DNA from: Owenia fusiformis
Taxonomy: Eukaryota; Annelida; Polychaeta; Sabellida; Oweniidae
Assembly (NCBI GenBank): GCA_903813345.2
Contig: CAIIXF020000011.1
Location: forward strand, 3,124,571 to 3,188,570
Reading direction: 5' to 3'
DNA: 64,000 nt
The position numbers were made by a program, and so were the translations under genes. This document shows, piece after piece, positions 34,140-46,591 of this stretch. How positions within the stretch are numbered: the stretch's first letter is position 1; the number at the start of each line of letters is the position of its first letter. Under the pieces are notes generated by a model. The model made no database searches and was not told where the DNA came from. It saw only the letters and a program-made list of their open reading frames with translations.

Positions 34140-35700
34140 AGGTTAAAAACCCTCCGTTTTGTTAATATAATATAGTTTAAGATTCGGAAATTTCAGTTGA
34201 ATGAAATGGCGTCGAATCTACTGTGTACTGTGTTACCGAAACGGATCCGTTTAAGTGCCAGAATGTCGGAACCTGAAAGCTGAAACTTATAAAACTCATA
34301 AAAACTTATTTCACGCGTTGTAGACAGAATCCCCACAACATTTTCTTCACATCATTACTATTGTATGTTAAGCATGGGCCGTATGATATACGTCCATGGT
34401 TTTAGAAAATCTAAGAGATAAAGATAATGTAGTTACGTTATATTGGTTGATAAGCATATGGACCGTAACTTTTATACTGTATTTATAAATTATCATCACA
34501 TGTCTGAGACCTCTTGGTTTAAAATGAAATAAGAATTCCTATATGCCATATACATTATAAGTCTATTAAATTTGATTGTATACAGCGGTAAGGTCGAAGA
34601 GGAAACAACCACGAGAAAACTTGATGATAGCCAGCAGTAACATCGAGGAAGAATTGTAAGGCGTTCGATTGCATATGACTCCAATTGATTATTAGACATG
34701 GCCTTGGAATATATGAACATTCAAATACCTCTCTAACATTTAGTTAGATGTAAATCTTTTCTATTTGTTATTGTTTTACAAAAACATGAACAATAATTTG
34801 TGGTAATAAAATGTTTTAAATGGTAAGAAAACTAATATGTTCCTAATCATAAATAACCTAAATATTCCACACAATTTAGTTGAATCTGCTTGATTCATAA
34901 TTGAAAAACAAACAAAATCTGAAAAACACACTTGCGTAATTACACTAATTAAACACCGACATCTACAGTAAAATTATAGCATATTTTTTACTTTATGATA
35001 ATTTTTTGTTGTTGTTTGTATGCTTAGAATAAAGGTCTGTGTCTTGTGAAGAACGAAAATCTTATCATACTTTTAAAAGATGGCATATCGGTGCACCTTA
35101 TCAAATCGTTTTGTATTTAGTATTTACAGAACAAATACAGTGTTATGATTTGTAAAGTCCCGGCCTATGAATGTAGATCAGTCGGAACAAAAACCTCTTT
35201 ATTCCTATTCAATTAAAGAATAAATTAATTATTTCCTTGTGTATTGAAATAATAGAGGTAAAAGCATTTGTATGTACTCCCTAATTGTTGAAAATTAAAC
35301 AATCCACGTTAGAAGAATATCTGCGGAACTACATTTAACTCTGAACATGAGTTGGAATCATAAAACATTGCAATATTACCTGCTAAACGCTATTGAATAT
35401 ACCCTAGGGTATGACAAAAAATTAAATATTGGATTTAGAAATGATCATACCTTCTGTGTACGAAAGATAACGAAGATTGGCTAAATACACATTTGTTTTA
35501 GTGCATGCTAATAAACCAAAAGTAGCATTTACGATCATTTTTAACAGAATTTATCTACTACCTCATCGGAGCTATACAGTAAGACTAGGACATCTGAAAC
35601 ATGAGAATTCTTGACGGACGCGGCTTTTCAACTTGTCGCAATTATTAATCAGAGCTGTCATAAAAAGCCATCATGCCATTATTTCGGAGTAAGACTCACG
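34140..35700. other. Intergenic stretch, no gene seen
   Basis: AT-rich, with no reading frame longer than about 75 codons and no clear repeat. Confidence 0.4.
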
Positions 35701-35765
35701 CTCAGAGAACGGCAGCTCGACATCAAGAAGGGCCAGTAAATAACACGGAACAGTACTACTACGCA

Positions 35766-35826
35766 ATGGGGAGGAACAGCCGACCTCAAAAGACCGGAAA
35801 TAAAAGGGATTTTACCAACTCGCGCG
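35766..35826 (+). CDS. Putative alternative first exon 1 of the IP3R-like gene
   Basis: ATG opens a 20-codon frame MGRNSRPQKTGNKRDFTNSR ending one base into the next codon at a GTGAGT donor (phase 1). Joined to 53365 it gives Gly/Asp-type codon completion (G plus AT = Asp) and continues DISTPG. The segment is GC-richer than its flanks and basic in charge. It is the longest of six such candidates. Support is sequence-only and it could be chance. Confidence 0.35.
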
Positions 35827-35960
35827 GTGAGTAATAAATAATGTACACTTATAATTTCGAAAACGATTTTAATGGTTGTGTAAGGATCAACTTCACGTCA
35901 CGAGCAATATTAGATTTTTATCAGTGACAAAAAAGGCGACATGAGGAAAGCACTTGTAAC

Positions 35961-36147
35961 TAAGGTAGCATTCGCGAATTCAACTAACGGCTGACGGTTT
36001 TACCTTCAACTCATTAATAACATAAGTAGTACATCCCAACATCCCATTCGTATTTTAAAAAAATGAGTTGGTCATAAAAGTATGTTAATAAAAGTATGTT
36101 AAACAACCAACCGTCAGTTGGCAGTTGAATTTGCGAATGCTACCTAA
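35961..36147. mobile_element. MITE with AAGGTAGCATTCGC ends
   Basis: About 187 bp bounded by AAGGTAGCATTCGCGAATTC and an inverted GAATTTGCGAATGCTACCT. The arms of about 45 bp also share CTGACGGTT / AACCGTCAG. No coding potential. Confidence 0.78.
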
Positions 36148-36344
36148 ATCATTTACCGCTTGACCTAAATACGCAATGGCAGAATCTGGATATTGTGAAT
36201 CATACAGTTCCGACGTATTAGGGATATAAATAATTCCCTGAAACTTATTTTATTCGTTCATAAAAATCTCGGGGCACGATACATTAATTTCCCTAAATAT
36301 ATTTGGCAACTGTACGTGTGTGAAAGCTCCAAAGTTCAGGGCTA

Positions 36345-36690
36345 CTTAAGTGTTAAGACTCTTGCTCACCTTATCCGACAACCCGAGTGTTTCGAGTTCA
36401 GTTATTGTTTCAGATCTCAAAATTCACAACGGGGGTTGTCCAAAATAATCCTATCGGTCGAAAGGTGATTTTTTCCTATTCGAAACGTTGGATCCACTTT
36501 TGAAAATGTGGGTTCAAAAACGCCAATTGATCATAAAAACCAACGTATATCGAGTGTGTTTGATAAAATATGTTAACTATGTAAATACTTTGGTCGAGTC
36601 AGAAATGTCGGCAAATGTCGGAAATTTGTCGGAATACTTCGGTAGTCCAAATCGCTTGGACAGCTTGGTATACGTACATTTGACAGCGAA
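36345..36690. mobile_element. Diverged relative of the 30271-30713 element
   Basis: TCGAGTGTGTTTGATAAAA, GTTAACTATGTAAATACTTT and CGGAATACTTCGGTA follow in the same order as in the right arm at 30615-30690. Left-arm traces (CTCTTGCTCACCTTATCCGA, CCGAGTGTTT) lie near 36360-36395. Ends are degraded. Confidence 0.5.
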
Positions 36691-36699
36691 GTAAATCCT

Positions 36700-38280
36700 C
36701 ACATGTTTGATTAGGCTTTTCAGGTCAGAAATCATTGAAAACATGAATTCTACAAAATTGGAAAGTATGGAAATATAAAAAACGCTTTAACATATCATGC
36801 AATGTGCTTCCTTACTTTTAAAGCGGTGTGTATCGTAACACTCGCAAAACATGCATGAGTCAATCTCTCGGTAAATCAAGTAAAATATCACCTATCGATG
36901 AAGCCAGTGTTAGTACTAATATGACTGAGGAAATCAAACGCTTTACGATTTAACAGTGAATAATTATTTAAAGAACGATTCTATAAAGTCATATTTGATA
37001 ATGATTCAATATTTGATATGAAAACGAAACGATAATATCAGAAACGTTTCGTAACCTGAGAATGAACGCTGCAACTTATGCATACAGTGCCTGAAATGCT
37101 GTGATCCAAAAAGCTCAATATTAAATGAAATTAAAACTTAACAGAATCAACAAACATGAAGTGACTCGATAATATTAGGGAGCTTTCAATATAAGTTTTC
37201 AGTCAAACTGATACTGCAACTTTAACTTTTAAATGGCGGAATCACGACAGGGAGAAAGAAACCAGTACATTTCATTAAAAAGTTTCCTCGTTTCCTAATC
37301 GAGGGTATTAATTTGTGAATATCTCAGCAATGGCAGAATTAATTTCTAAGTTTTAATCATATATTGAAACTTGAACTCACGAACTACATGCTTGCCGAAT
37401 ATTTTGTTGTGATTTGAAAAGGATGAAATCCCCCTATCTTCATTTCCAGAGTTCTTCCCCAGTGCTATACCTGACTTGTACAAGTACAAAGTTGCGTATA
37501 CGTATTCCAAATAACTTATATCAAAAGCTTTCAAATGAAAGGATCAACGCGATTTAATTAATTATTAATTAAATTTAATAATATCGTTATAGCCCTTCAT
37601 TGTTTCTATTTATCGCTTATTGCCCCAACAAGGGCTTAGCAGACAAATAGTTTAACGATAACTGCTAATTAACCCTCTGCATAGGAACGTTTATTGACAT
37701 CAACAATAAACATAAGCATGGTATGGTATCATACACCTGTACCCCAGCCTCTTTCTCATCGAGGAAAGGGGGGGGGGGCAAATACTCGAAGCAATAATTG
37801 GAAATGAAAAGGTCGACTCCATTTTTTTTTATTTTGTGCCAGTAACCTTATGAATCACGATTTATACTGAAATAAAGTCAGAAATGATGCACATTTTGGA
37901 AGATAAAATGAATGATGAGAGCAAAATCATTTTTTGAATTGTGAAATTTTCATGAACAAGCCCAAACAATATTATCAGTTTCAACTTAAAAGTCCCAGTC
38001 GCAAGAATTGTTGGCAGACTAAAACTTTATTGTCGGCTTGAAACAGCGACGAGTAAAAAGGACATAATGTTTATACTTGCCTTTATAGATGTCTCTCTCG
38101 ATGGAATAGTCTGATATAATATACTAATATAAACAGATTATGTTGTTCTCCGGAAATGAGTGTCCTGCTACAGGATTTAACATATAATGTGTGACAAACG
38201 TGCATGAGGCAAGAAACACCCCCTCCCCCAAAAATCTATCATCGTTCAAATCAACGGAAAAATCAAAGTTTAAAATTGCG
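36700..38280. other. Non-coding stretch, nothing recognised
   Basis: AT-rich with a G tract at 37768-37779. A weak ATG-to-donor segment at 36856-36871 (MSQSL then GTAAAT) also ends in phase 1, but the donor is poor and I do not count it as a first exon. Confidence 0.35.
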
Positions 38281-38286
38281 GCTTCA

Positions 38287-38382
38287 CTACCCTTTGCATT
38301 TGTTCGACTTCACTTCTTGCAAGAGAGCTTCGTCTTTTGTTCATAACTAGACTCTCTGCGCGCAGGGTACAACCTCAAGTCC
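38287..38382 (+). repeat. Dispersed repeat, inverted partner of 43385-43475
   Basis: The landmarks ACCCTTTGCAT, GACTTCACTTCTT, GAGAGCTTCGTCTT, TAGACTCT and GCGCAGGGTACAA appear in reverse orientation and the same order at 43385-43475. The pair brackets 5 kb that contain three of the putative first exons. Confidence 0.7.
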
Positions 38383-39405
38383 GCTCAAACTGCACGAGAC
38401 AACAACAATATCCAATGAAAAATGTTATTGAACTATGTCAGAAAAAGTTGCAAATCTTGTAGTTCTTTGGTCCTAAATGATATAAAAAGTTGACCAAAAC
38501 TCTAAATCTTCCGATTGTCAAAAATAAAACCCGAATTCATTGCGTGTATTCCAAACAGGAAATATAAAAGTTAGAAATATTAAAGTTAAATTTAGTACTA
38601 TTGATTAAATCATGGACTCCCCGGGGAAATATCGTTTGCGGCACGATTGATCATACATTTTCGTTCCATAGTCGATTTTTATATAACATCGGGGTTAAAC
38701 ATAGGGATACTGTAATGAGATCGTTCTTAAGAACCCCAAGGAAGTCAGTATGGTTTCCCGATCCCGTGACCTTGTCTGGAAAACTTCGATCATAGGGCTA
38801 TTGTGTACAAGAATAATAACATTGTTTAATCGAAATCTTGCACATTTCCTATTTTATTTCGCAAGCACGCCCACCTAGCAATTCTAATTTTGCATGTTTT
38901 TTCACAAAAGGATTTCGATATATTTACGGAAATCGGCAAATATTGCATAATCTTTTGAAAAAAGGTTAATGGGTTATATGCGATTACCTGCTTGATATAA
39001 TCTCAGCAATAAGATCGTATCTAAAAGTGTCGATGAACTAAGTAGAGGTCAATTCTATATTCGCCAAATCCCCAATGGAACGGATCACCGAACAAAACTT
39101 TTCATCAGATCACGAACCCGTTCGTAGTTCACACACTGATCTGAAGTAACATTTGTTCTGTCATTGTTTGCTATTTTATAAAGGATCACTTTCTCGAGGG
39201 GAAATGGATTATTTTGAATTGTACTTGTTTTGATATACGAACGCTTTGATTAAGTTTATATCAATTAGTTTGGTATTCATGATACATCTCACGAACTGAA
39301 TGGAACTATTATAGAAATGTATGTACTTCAGCAGAGGTCCGACCTTTAAATTAAACATTATTTCAATGGTTAAATAGGTGATTGTAAAGTTTGGACAATA
39401 ATGAT

Positions 39406-39436
39406 ATGGCTTATCCAACGCTGTACAGTTTTAAAG
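39406..39436 (+). CDS. Putative alternative first exon 2 of the IP3R-like gene
   Basis: ATG opens MAYPTLYSFK and runs to a GTAAGA donor in phase 1. The 29 bases ending at the donor match the candidate at 40992-41028 at about 22 positions with one small alignment gap, and the encoded tails YPTLYSFK and YPNSYSVK are clearly alike. That argues for a duplicated exon rather than chance, though expression is unproven. Confidence 0.38.
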
Positions 39437-39696
39437 GTAAGATTATGCAATATAAATATGTATTGGTATTGGTATTTAGGAAATACTTGCATTTGTTTAG
39501 TTCATTGTAATTGTTCTTTTACGTACCTTTAATTTCCAGTTTACGTAACTTTTGATATTTGAGACTTTTATTGTATCAATAAGTGAAAGCACAACTTATG
39601 TTCATGCATATAATATACGTTAAAAGTATAAGTGAATTTATCCCACCTTAAGTGCTTTATATGATTGTATAACTGCAATATAAAACCAACACTCAT

Positions 39697-39794
39697 CGTA
39701 TACAACTCTTGAGAACGATATACAACTCCTGGATAGCGTATACAATTCCTGGGCAGCGTATACAACTCTTCGACTTGATATACAACTGCTGAAT
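39697..39794 (+). repeat. Tandem repeat, about 5 x 20-21 bp
   Basis: Units vary around CGTATACAACTCCTGGANAG. It is a small minisatellite. The minus-strand frame crossing it (39568-39765) reflects the repeat rather than a gene. Confidence 0.75.
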
Positions 39795-39842
39795 TTAGAT
39801 TAATCTTTTATTGATTAAAGATTAGGGTGGGATAATAAGATC

Positions 39843-39976
39843 ATATAATGGTTGATTCTGTATATCGTTATACTCTCGTGAGTATATGATATATTCACTC
39901 GTTCCCTTCAGTCACTCGTGAATATATCATATACTCACTTGAGTATAAACACGATATACGGAATCAACCATTATAT
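39843..39976. mobile_element. 134-bp palindromic element
   Basis: A near-perfect palindrome starts ATATAATGGTTGATTCTG and ends with its complement. Inner arms GAGTATATGATATATTCACT pair with GTGAATATATCATATACTC around a 14-base loop with CGTTCCCTTCAG. The form is MITE-like. Confidence 0.85.
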
Positions 39977-40991
39977 AACCTCATAGTACACACTTTTATA
40001 AGTGGTAAAGGATTTATAAACACACCATATAAAAGTGCGTTGAGTGCGTGCGTCTCTAATAACTACTATTTTTCATTTGTTAAATAACATGATGGATCGA
40101 GACTATAATTTTGAATTAAATTCTTTACATGTTAGAATTTGGCAATAATCCACAGGGGGCGCTGTTGAAGAGGTAGAAGAGAAAAAATCGAAATAAAAAA
40201 TCGAAAATAAAATTGGAGTAATGGTTAATTGAAATCAAGATTTACCAGTGCAAATTGCAAGTTAAAATGTACAGACTTAAGCTTTTTATTTTATTTTGTT
40301 AATCTTATATACAAAATGATTCGGTTTACTTCAAATATTTGACCTTTTGTGATGGTGGTCTTGAGTTTGAAATGTATGAGGATGGACTGTTCACGTAGAG
40401 AGAGACTGAAGAGTAACTAATTAATGAATTAAAATTAACGTATTTATCAATAATATACATATTCATATCAAGCAACATATAATAATTGATAAGGCGTCCA
40501 TTTTCTTTAATAATCAATAACAGAATTCGTAATAAAACCCTAATGTGTAAAAGGGGAACAATTATAAACCGCTTATTCCAACACGATTCTTTGATTTTTA
40601 ATCGTGACACGCTAAGTTAAGTAACACATTGTTAAAGCTCTCATTAATTCTGGTGTGATTACTTCCAATGGGATAATAATTAGCAGATCAGATCACTGAT
40701 TTATTGGATATTGATGCTCCCCGATGTACATTAGTATGATGTGCCTTTGTCCCGGTTATTCAATGGATAATACCGGCGCAGAGCTAGCGTCAATCATTTC
40801 GTATCAATTTCAGGGCTCAAGGTCACATGGCAAGTCGGGAAATTTAACCCCGCTCTCGACAAAAAGAAAAGACACATTATGAATATAAATATACTCATTT
40901 GCTTGTATGATTTCATTTAAAAGAGATATATTTTGAGGATTAATACGGAATTGGATAATATTTCAACTGGAGGAGATCTGGTGGACTTTTG

Positions 40992-41028
40992 ATGACGTAC
41001 AGATATCCAAACTCATATAGTGTTAAAG
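40992..41028 (+). CDS. Putative alternative first exon 3 of the IP3R-like gene
   Basis: ATG opens MTYRYPNSYSVK and ends in phase 1 at a GTAACT donor. It resembles candidate 2 at 39406-39436 in both bases and residues. An in-frame join to 53365 gives SVKD followed by DISTPG. Confidence 0.38.
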
Positions 41029-41299
41029 GTAACTAGTTAAGTTTTAAAGCTCAGTTGTAGATATTTTGGTTAATATGGTATATTGGGGTTTGATTTTCTG
41101 TATTATTGTAACTTGTATTATTAGATTAAAGGTGTTAATTATTTTTGTTTCAATTTTGGTTCCTCGTTGTCATGTATTTGTCATGATCTCGTAAACATTT
41201 CTATTTAATTCACACATTTAATAAAATATTACATTTTCTTCGATAGCCAGCCTTAATTCGGCTAACAGACATACAAAACAGTGATATAATTATATGTGA

Positions 41300-41315
41300 A
41301 TGGATTTTTCTCGTG
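41300..41315 (+). CDS. Putative alternative first exon 4 of the IP3R-like gene
   Basis: A very short ATG frame (MDFSR) ends in phase 1 at a strong GTAAGT donor. It is short enough to occur by chance and is listed because its phase matches the others and it lies 272 bases after candidate 3. Confidence 0.22.
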
Positions 41316-42253
41316 GTAAGTTAACTGACTATTTTGTATTTTTATTATCGACTATATTCGTCAATTGCGGACTTACTAGATATGGGCGAAAAGAGTAATA
41401 TAATACAATGGATCTGAGTCATACTTTACGTATATGACGGTTCTATTTTCTAAGAAAAGAAGAAAAAAGTTGTGAATTTATTTCAATATCATATTTTCGA
41501 TTTTAAGGTTATCTGGCGAATATAGACACTGCGTTGTAAATCTCCAATAACTTTGTCAGATCTCTCTTAGTCCGATATCTCCATTATTTTCGACTATTGT
41601 CTTTGAAGTCACTTAAATGTATAATAGCTCGAGCAGAGTCACGTTTTTTACATCGCCAATGCTTGTATATCGCTGATCGTAAACTAATCAAAAATATTAT
41701 TGGAAATTAAATGTTGAGTAGGATTTTTGCATCCGACATCAATTTTCCATTTAATTTTTTCCACTTTCAAAGGTCTTTTGATTAGACTCAACCGATATGA
41801 ATTATACTTGAATAGATGTGTCGAGAGGTCGAGTCTATGAAGTGTAGTGCTGAGTTGAAATAATAAAAAGCAAGTCAGATTGAGTATCAGAAATTGATGG
41901 AATTACGCTTTGGAATGGTTTATAATTAGTACCGTTAGACTACGGACGAACGAATGCTGATGGCGGTGATATTTGAGATTATAGATCACAGTTTTCTGGG
42001 TAAACACATTGATTCAAGCGATATTTATCGATGTGAACGCGCTTAATTAAATTGACTATTGTTTACCTATAATTGTTTTAATGACGCTTGTGTTTTGTGA
42101 GATCTTGTTGTGTCAAGGTTGTATTTTGGTCTTTCGTACTACTTTTGAATAATTTTAGGGATGGGATCCATGATTCAGTGTTTTCGATTGATCCCATGCC
42201 TCCCTTTGAAATTGTATTTGAACATTCTCCAAAATCCCCACCCATTTCCCTGG

Positions 42254-42266
42254 GGGGGGGGGGGGT
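42254..42266 (+). repeat. Poly(G) tract
   Basis: Thirteen G after CCCTGG. Short frames on both strands across this stretch (42078-42294) are not convincing genes. Confidence 0.85.
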
Positions 42267-42658
42267 GGAACGCAAATTCTTGATCGACGCATAACCGAAC
42301 TTGGAGCAATATATATGTATAACTTAATAAACAGAGTAGTCTGAATTCAAGGTGCGCTAAAAATTAAAGGCAGAATCTGATCTATAGCTGGTGACAAAAT
42401 TGCAAGCAACATGTATAATTGACCTACCAACCTATTCCTTACAATATCAAATACAATATCTCCCAAAAGATTCACAATATGTTATGAATTGGTGAAGATA
42501 TTAATGATTTAAAGTGCAAAAATGAGTGAAAAAATGTTTAAATTCTCCCAAAAATAATACATTATTGTAAAAATCTTTAGTTTTCCTGGAATAAAGTATG
42601 CACTGTTGTGAATTTTAGAAAATAGACATGACAAGGAATGACATGAGACAAAAATATT

Positions 42659-43094
42659 CTAAAATTGAAACAATTTTTTGTTTACCCTGCTCGCTTTATC
42701 TGATTCTCTCTTTAAATAAAAAATAAAACAATTTCCATAGATTTTAGCTTGCTGATGTATGCGACTTTTTACTTTTTCGGCATCAGACGTTGTTCTGGCC
42801 ACTCTTGGTGCAATATCTGTATCGAGCTTCATTGAGAAATTGAAAAAAAACTTTTTTTCAAGATTATGTCGATGCACTCATGAAGTTACAAAATACATAT
42901 TCCTGTTTAGATTCTCGTCCCTACTCACAAACCTCGGAAACAAACACTTTGGTTTTGCTAAAGACGTCATGAGCATTGACTGTGATATTGCACGGAGTGT
43001 TGCAGAAACCTTCTTGCTTACCGGCTCAATTATGAAAACAGTTTTGTTAAAAAAAAGCATCGCATTTCCAAATGTTCAACAGAGAGGAAAATAA
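42659..43094. other. Region open on both strands, unidentified
   Basis: The plus strand has an open frame of 111 codons (42759-43094). The minus strand has two contiguous frames of 60 and 72 codons in one register separated by one stop (42659-43060). The minus reading MKLDTDIAPRVARTTSDAEK, followed by VKSRIHQQAKIYG, looks like a globular helical peptide, while the plus reading is more hydrophobic. Neither matches a family I know. It may be an old retrocopy or an exon of an unknown gene. Confidence 0.25.
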
Positions 43095-43384
43095 GTGATT
43101 TTCAAGAATGGAAGCCAATGATAATCTGCATATTTTTAGGAACATTTATTGTAAACTGGAACCAAGCTTCGCCTGGGTCGTTGGAAAACGATATCCATCA
43201 TATCTATCAATCAATTTTTGATCAATCATTATTTATTATAATGTAATACATGTTTGTAATGTGATATGCATGTATAAATTGTTGTGCTGTCCAATAAAAC
43301 GGAGGAAATAAAGAAACATAAACATAAACAGACTGGGCCAAATACAAGTTGGGCTAAAACGCATTCCCCTCTTACACGATTGTA

Positions 43385-43475
43385 CCCTGCGTGCAGAGTC
43401 TAGACATAGTAGTTAAACTTGAAGACGAAGCTCTCTTTTAAGAAGTGAAGTCAAACGAATGCAAAGGGTAACACG
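43385..43475 (-). repeat. Dispersed repeat, inverted partner of 38287-38382
   Basis: Reads GTACCCTGCGTGCAGAG, TCTAGAC, AAGACGAAGCTCTCTT, AAGAAGTGAAGTC and GCAAAGGGTAAC, the complement order of the copy at 38287. Related to short pieces at 22226 and 52218. Confidence 0.7.
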
Positions 43476-44125
43476 ATTGTAGATCGCATTTCAGGCAAAT
43501 TCCCAGAATCAGGGAGTCTTATACAATACTGTACAGGTGAATTACAGGTGGACAATGTAAATGCCACTCGAAAAAGTCACCTTGGGCTCGTTGAAAAGGT
43601 TCAAAAGGACCTTTTCTTAAACATGTAGAGCAACAATTAGAAAACGTTTAATAGAAAACAAACTTTTATTCAATTCCTTATATAGAAGCTACAAGTTTCA
43701 CTATTTACAGATTGAAGATCTGAAAGAAGTTGTTGTACAAGGACCAGTTCTCAAATACCGCCACCCTGAGTAAAATGTATCGCGTGAGAAAGTATGGTTC
43801 GTTCGGTGTAAAGCAATTGAGTTATTGGTATTGGTATACAACTCAATATTAGAGTTAATCACTTTTTTGTTAACCTAACATGTAGCAGAATTGAAAATAG
43901 CACCATTTAGCGCGGTTACACCAACTAATGAACGAACACGTAAATCGCTGCTACAAACTTAAGGAATATTGTATTCGTTGGATTACCACGTAACGTTACC
44001 TCGGTGTCACATGTCACAAAGGCTGTCACAAAGGCTGTGTGTTTCACGAAACATATACAATTGTTACATTGGAATAGTTGAATAACTAGCACTGTAGGTA
44101 TTCACAAACTTTGTCGAAAAGATAA

Positions 44126-44511
44126 AATTGGAAGTGTAGTACTAGAATAACTTGATTTCTGGCACAGTTTGGATTTATTCACGCATTACATATTAATCAA
44201 ACATTTTGAAGGTACCGGGCCATTAAAATTGGAAGTGAAGTACTAGAAGAGTTTAATTTCTGTCACTGTTTGGATTTATTCACGCACTACATGTTAATTA
44301 AACATTTTGACTGAGCCATTAGAATTGGAAGTGAAGAACTAAAATAGTTTAATCTCTGGCATTGTTTGGATTTTTTCACGCACTACATATTACACTTTTT
44401 GAAAGTACCGAGCCAGTAAAAAAGGAAGTGAAGAACTAGAATAGTTTAATTTCTGGCACTGGATCGGATTTATTCACGCACTACATATTACACTTTTTGA
44501 AAGTATCGGTA
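44126..44511 (+). repeat. Tandem minisatellite, 4 units of 96-101 bp
   Basis: Units carry GGAAGTGAAGNACTAGAA, TTTCTGGCACTGTTTGGATT and TTCACGCACTACATATTA. The TGGCAC landmark recurs at 44160, 44261, 44357 and 44454. The last two units share a short deletion, suggesting stepwise growth of the array. Confidence 0.88.
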
Positions 44512-44599
44512 GATGGAATCAGATACGCGATGAGTTGTTTCAGCTTCCATCTTTTTACCAGGTGAGTTTTAATCAATTATAACAAGTTATAAAAGATAC

Positions 44600-46560
44600 A
44601 AAATTGATTCATGTTACAGTATGTTTCTTTGAGGGAGAACTTTGAATTCGCCAGAGGGATTTGAGGAAGAAAATATGAGAGGCTGGGAGGCGTGTAGGGA
44701 GAAACGTAGAGGGGTGGGGAAGATTTGAAGTAGTAGAGGAGGGTAAGACACGTTTAAACAGAGGGGAAGGGCCAATGAGGCCCTTAAGGAGGAAAGAAGA
44801 TGCGTTCGACAAAGATGATTATGTCAACATTTTTCCAAATAGTTTAATTAGGTTAATAAAACGCTCAAAAGATTTTGGCCTTCAAAAATGATATATATTA
44901 ATATGTTAAGTATACACGTTTGAGCTTTTTGTTTCTAGCAAAAACAAGTTGACACTCCAGGGCAGCGGAAGCCTTGAAGGGGAAAATGGGAGTGTGAGGG
45001 AGATCTATTCTTAATGAGTTGCAGGGTGATTTGATTTTCGGAATGTGTACTGAATGACATAACACCAGAGGTTTTTTAAAGCATGTGACATGAGAACAAC
45101 AATATTATACTTGTAGAAAAGTTGTATTATACTAGCTTATAATATTATATGAAAGAACAATACTTTTACTTGTAGATACAATAGTTTTGAACAAAAAATC
45201 AATTGCTTTGAATGCAAGATACAAAAGGTGTCATCTTCTCGGCAAAATGCCTCAAAACATGTACCTACATTTCGAAGGTTAAAAATGATTATTTCTGGCA
45301 AAATATTTTGCGAATTGAAATAATGGGGAAAATGAAATAAAAACAGTTATGAAAAACAGCATGAACTGCAACAAACGTATATAATCTTGGTCGTTTAATT
45401 TGATTTTAAGTGACGTGTTAGACAATCATAACGAATAATTGATAGATTGACACCTCAAGTGCTCGGAAAAACAACATTTCTTACCGTATCACAACGTGGG
45501 CTTTGTCTGTGATATACCTCAACATGGTAAGATACTTTTGTTCATGATTTTCAATAATAATTTGCTTGGGATATTTATAACAGCTGTATCTACATGTGTT
45601 TCTTCTGTGCCCGTTTTCAATTGAAGCAGTGATATTCCAAAAGGGAAACTAATTGATATGCAGGTTTCAAAAGAGGGCAGCTATAATTCACAAATATTAA
45701 CATGTTTATATATTTTAAATTTTTTCATTATTTCCTCAGCTTCATATTGAGCTATGTAATAGTTTTAAGAAAATAAAAAAGGATTGCCTTAGATATGTTC
45801 TGGTGGCCATCCGGGGTATATTATGTTTTTAAGAATTAACGTACATTTGACTGTACATGTATAGTCAAACATATTATTCTATTGTATGCATACATTATCC
45901 AAGTGCCATTCTCAATAGACGTGTCAATAGATATTGTAGAATCTGGTGTCCCTATACACATACCTAAATAGTGCATTTGATGACACGAATATAAATGAAA
46001 CTCAATATAAGGGAGAAACAGTGACGAGTTCTTCGTTGAACTCGACCCAAATGCTGTCAAATATATTTTATTTGTTTGACCTTGGTACGATGTAAAACAT
46101 ACGATATAATATGCGAGTATTATTTACAAAAGAATTACATTTAGGACAGTTTCCTAGTTCGTCTTAATGTTATGAGTCATGTAGAACTTTCGAGATTCGA
46201 CAACCAATTCATCATTCTACCGTGCACGGCACACACTTAAAAATATTTTAAAATACAAGTTTTGTTTAGTAGCCTATATTTGCATTTTCTGAAAAAATCC
46301 ACAACAAATATTTCAGTCCTGCACTCGAGAAATGACACTTTGTAGGTAAGGCACTTTACCTCCAGAAGTGATTATATACTTCGGAGTTTCAAAGGCGAAA
46401 TTACATGGGATACAAACTTCAGAGTACGTGAAATTATCCATCACAGCTAACGGAGTTCACACGCGAAGGAATTTAAACCAAGATAAAATGGAAATTAGTC
46501 AAATCAAGAGGAATTAGATTCTGAATCGGATAATTCATACGGGGACTAGTTACACGTCAA
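44600..46560. other. Non-coding stretch with purine-rich patches
   Basis: AG-rich sequence at about 44630-44810 and 44945-45005 on the plus strand. An ATG directly at a GTAAGA donor (45534) is in the wrong phase to join the IP3R-like exon. No gene recognised. Confidence 0.4.
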
Positions 46561-46572
46561 AAGGGGACCAAG

Positions 46573-46591
46573 ATGCAGGAGGAATACGACG
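46573..46591 (+). CDS. Putative alternative first exon 5 of the IP3R-like gene
   Basis: ATG opens MQEEYD and ends in phase 1 at a strong GTAAGT donor. Joined to 53365 it reads MQEEYDDDISTPGLFEDD, a smoothly acidic N-terminus. The ATG context ACCAAGATGC is reasonable. Among the candidates this gives the most natural protein start. Confidence 0.4.

Noticed and set aside
36856-36871. Short ATG segment MSQSL ending in phase 1
   Set aside because: The donor GTAAAT is weak and five codons are too few to separate from chance.
39697-39794. CRISPR-like short repeats
   Set aside because: Head-to-tail minisatellite units with no spacers, in an animal genome.
44542-44573. A further ATG-to-donor segment (MSCFSFHLFT)
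   Set aside because: It ends in phase 2, which would not join the IP3R-like exon in frame.
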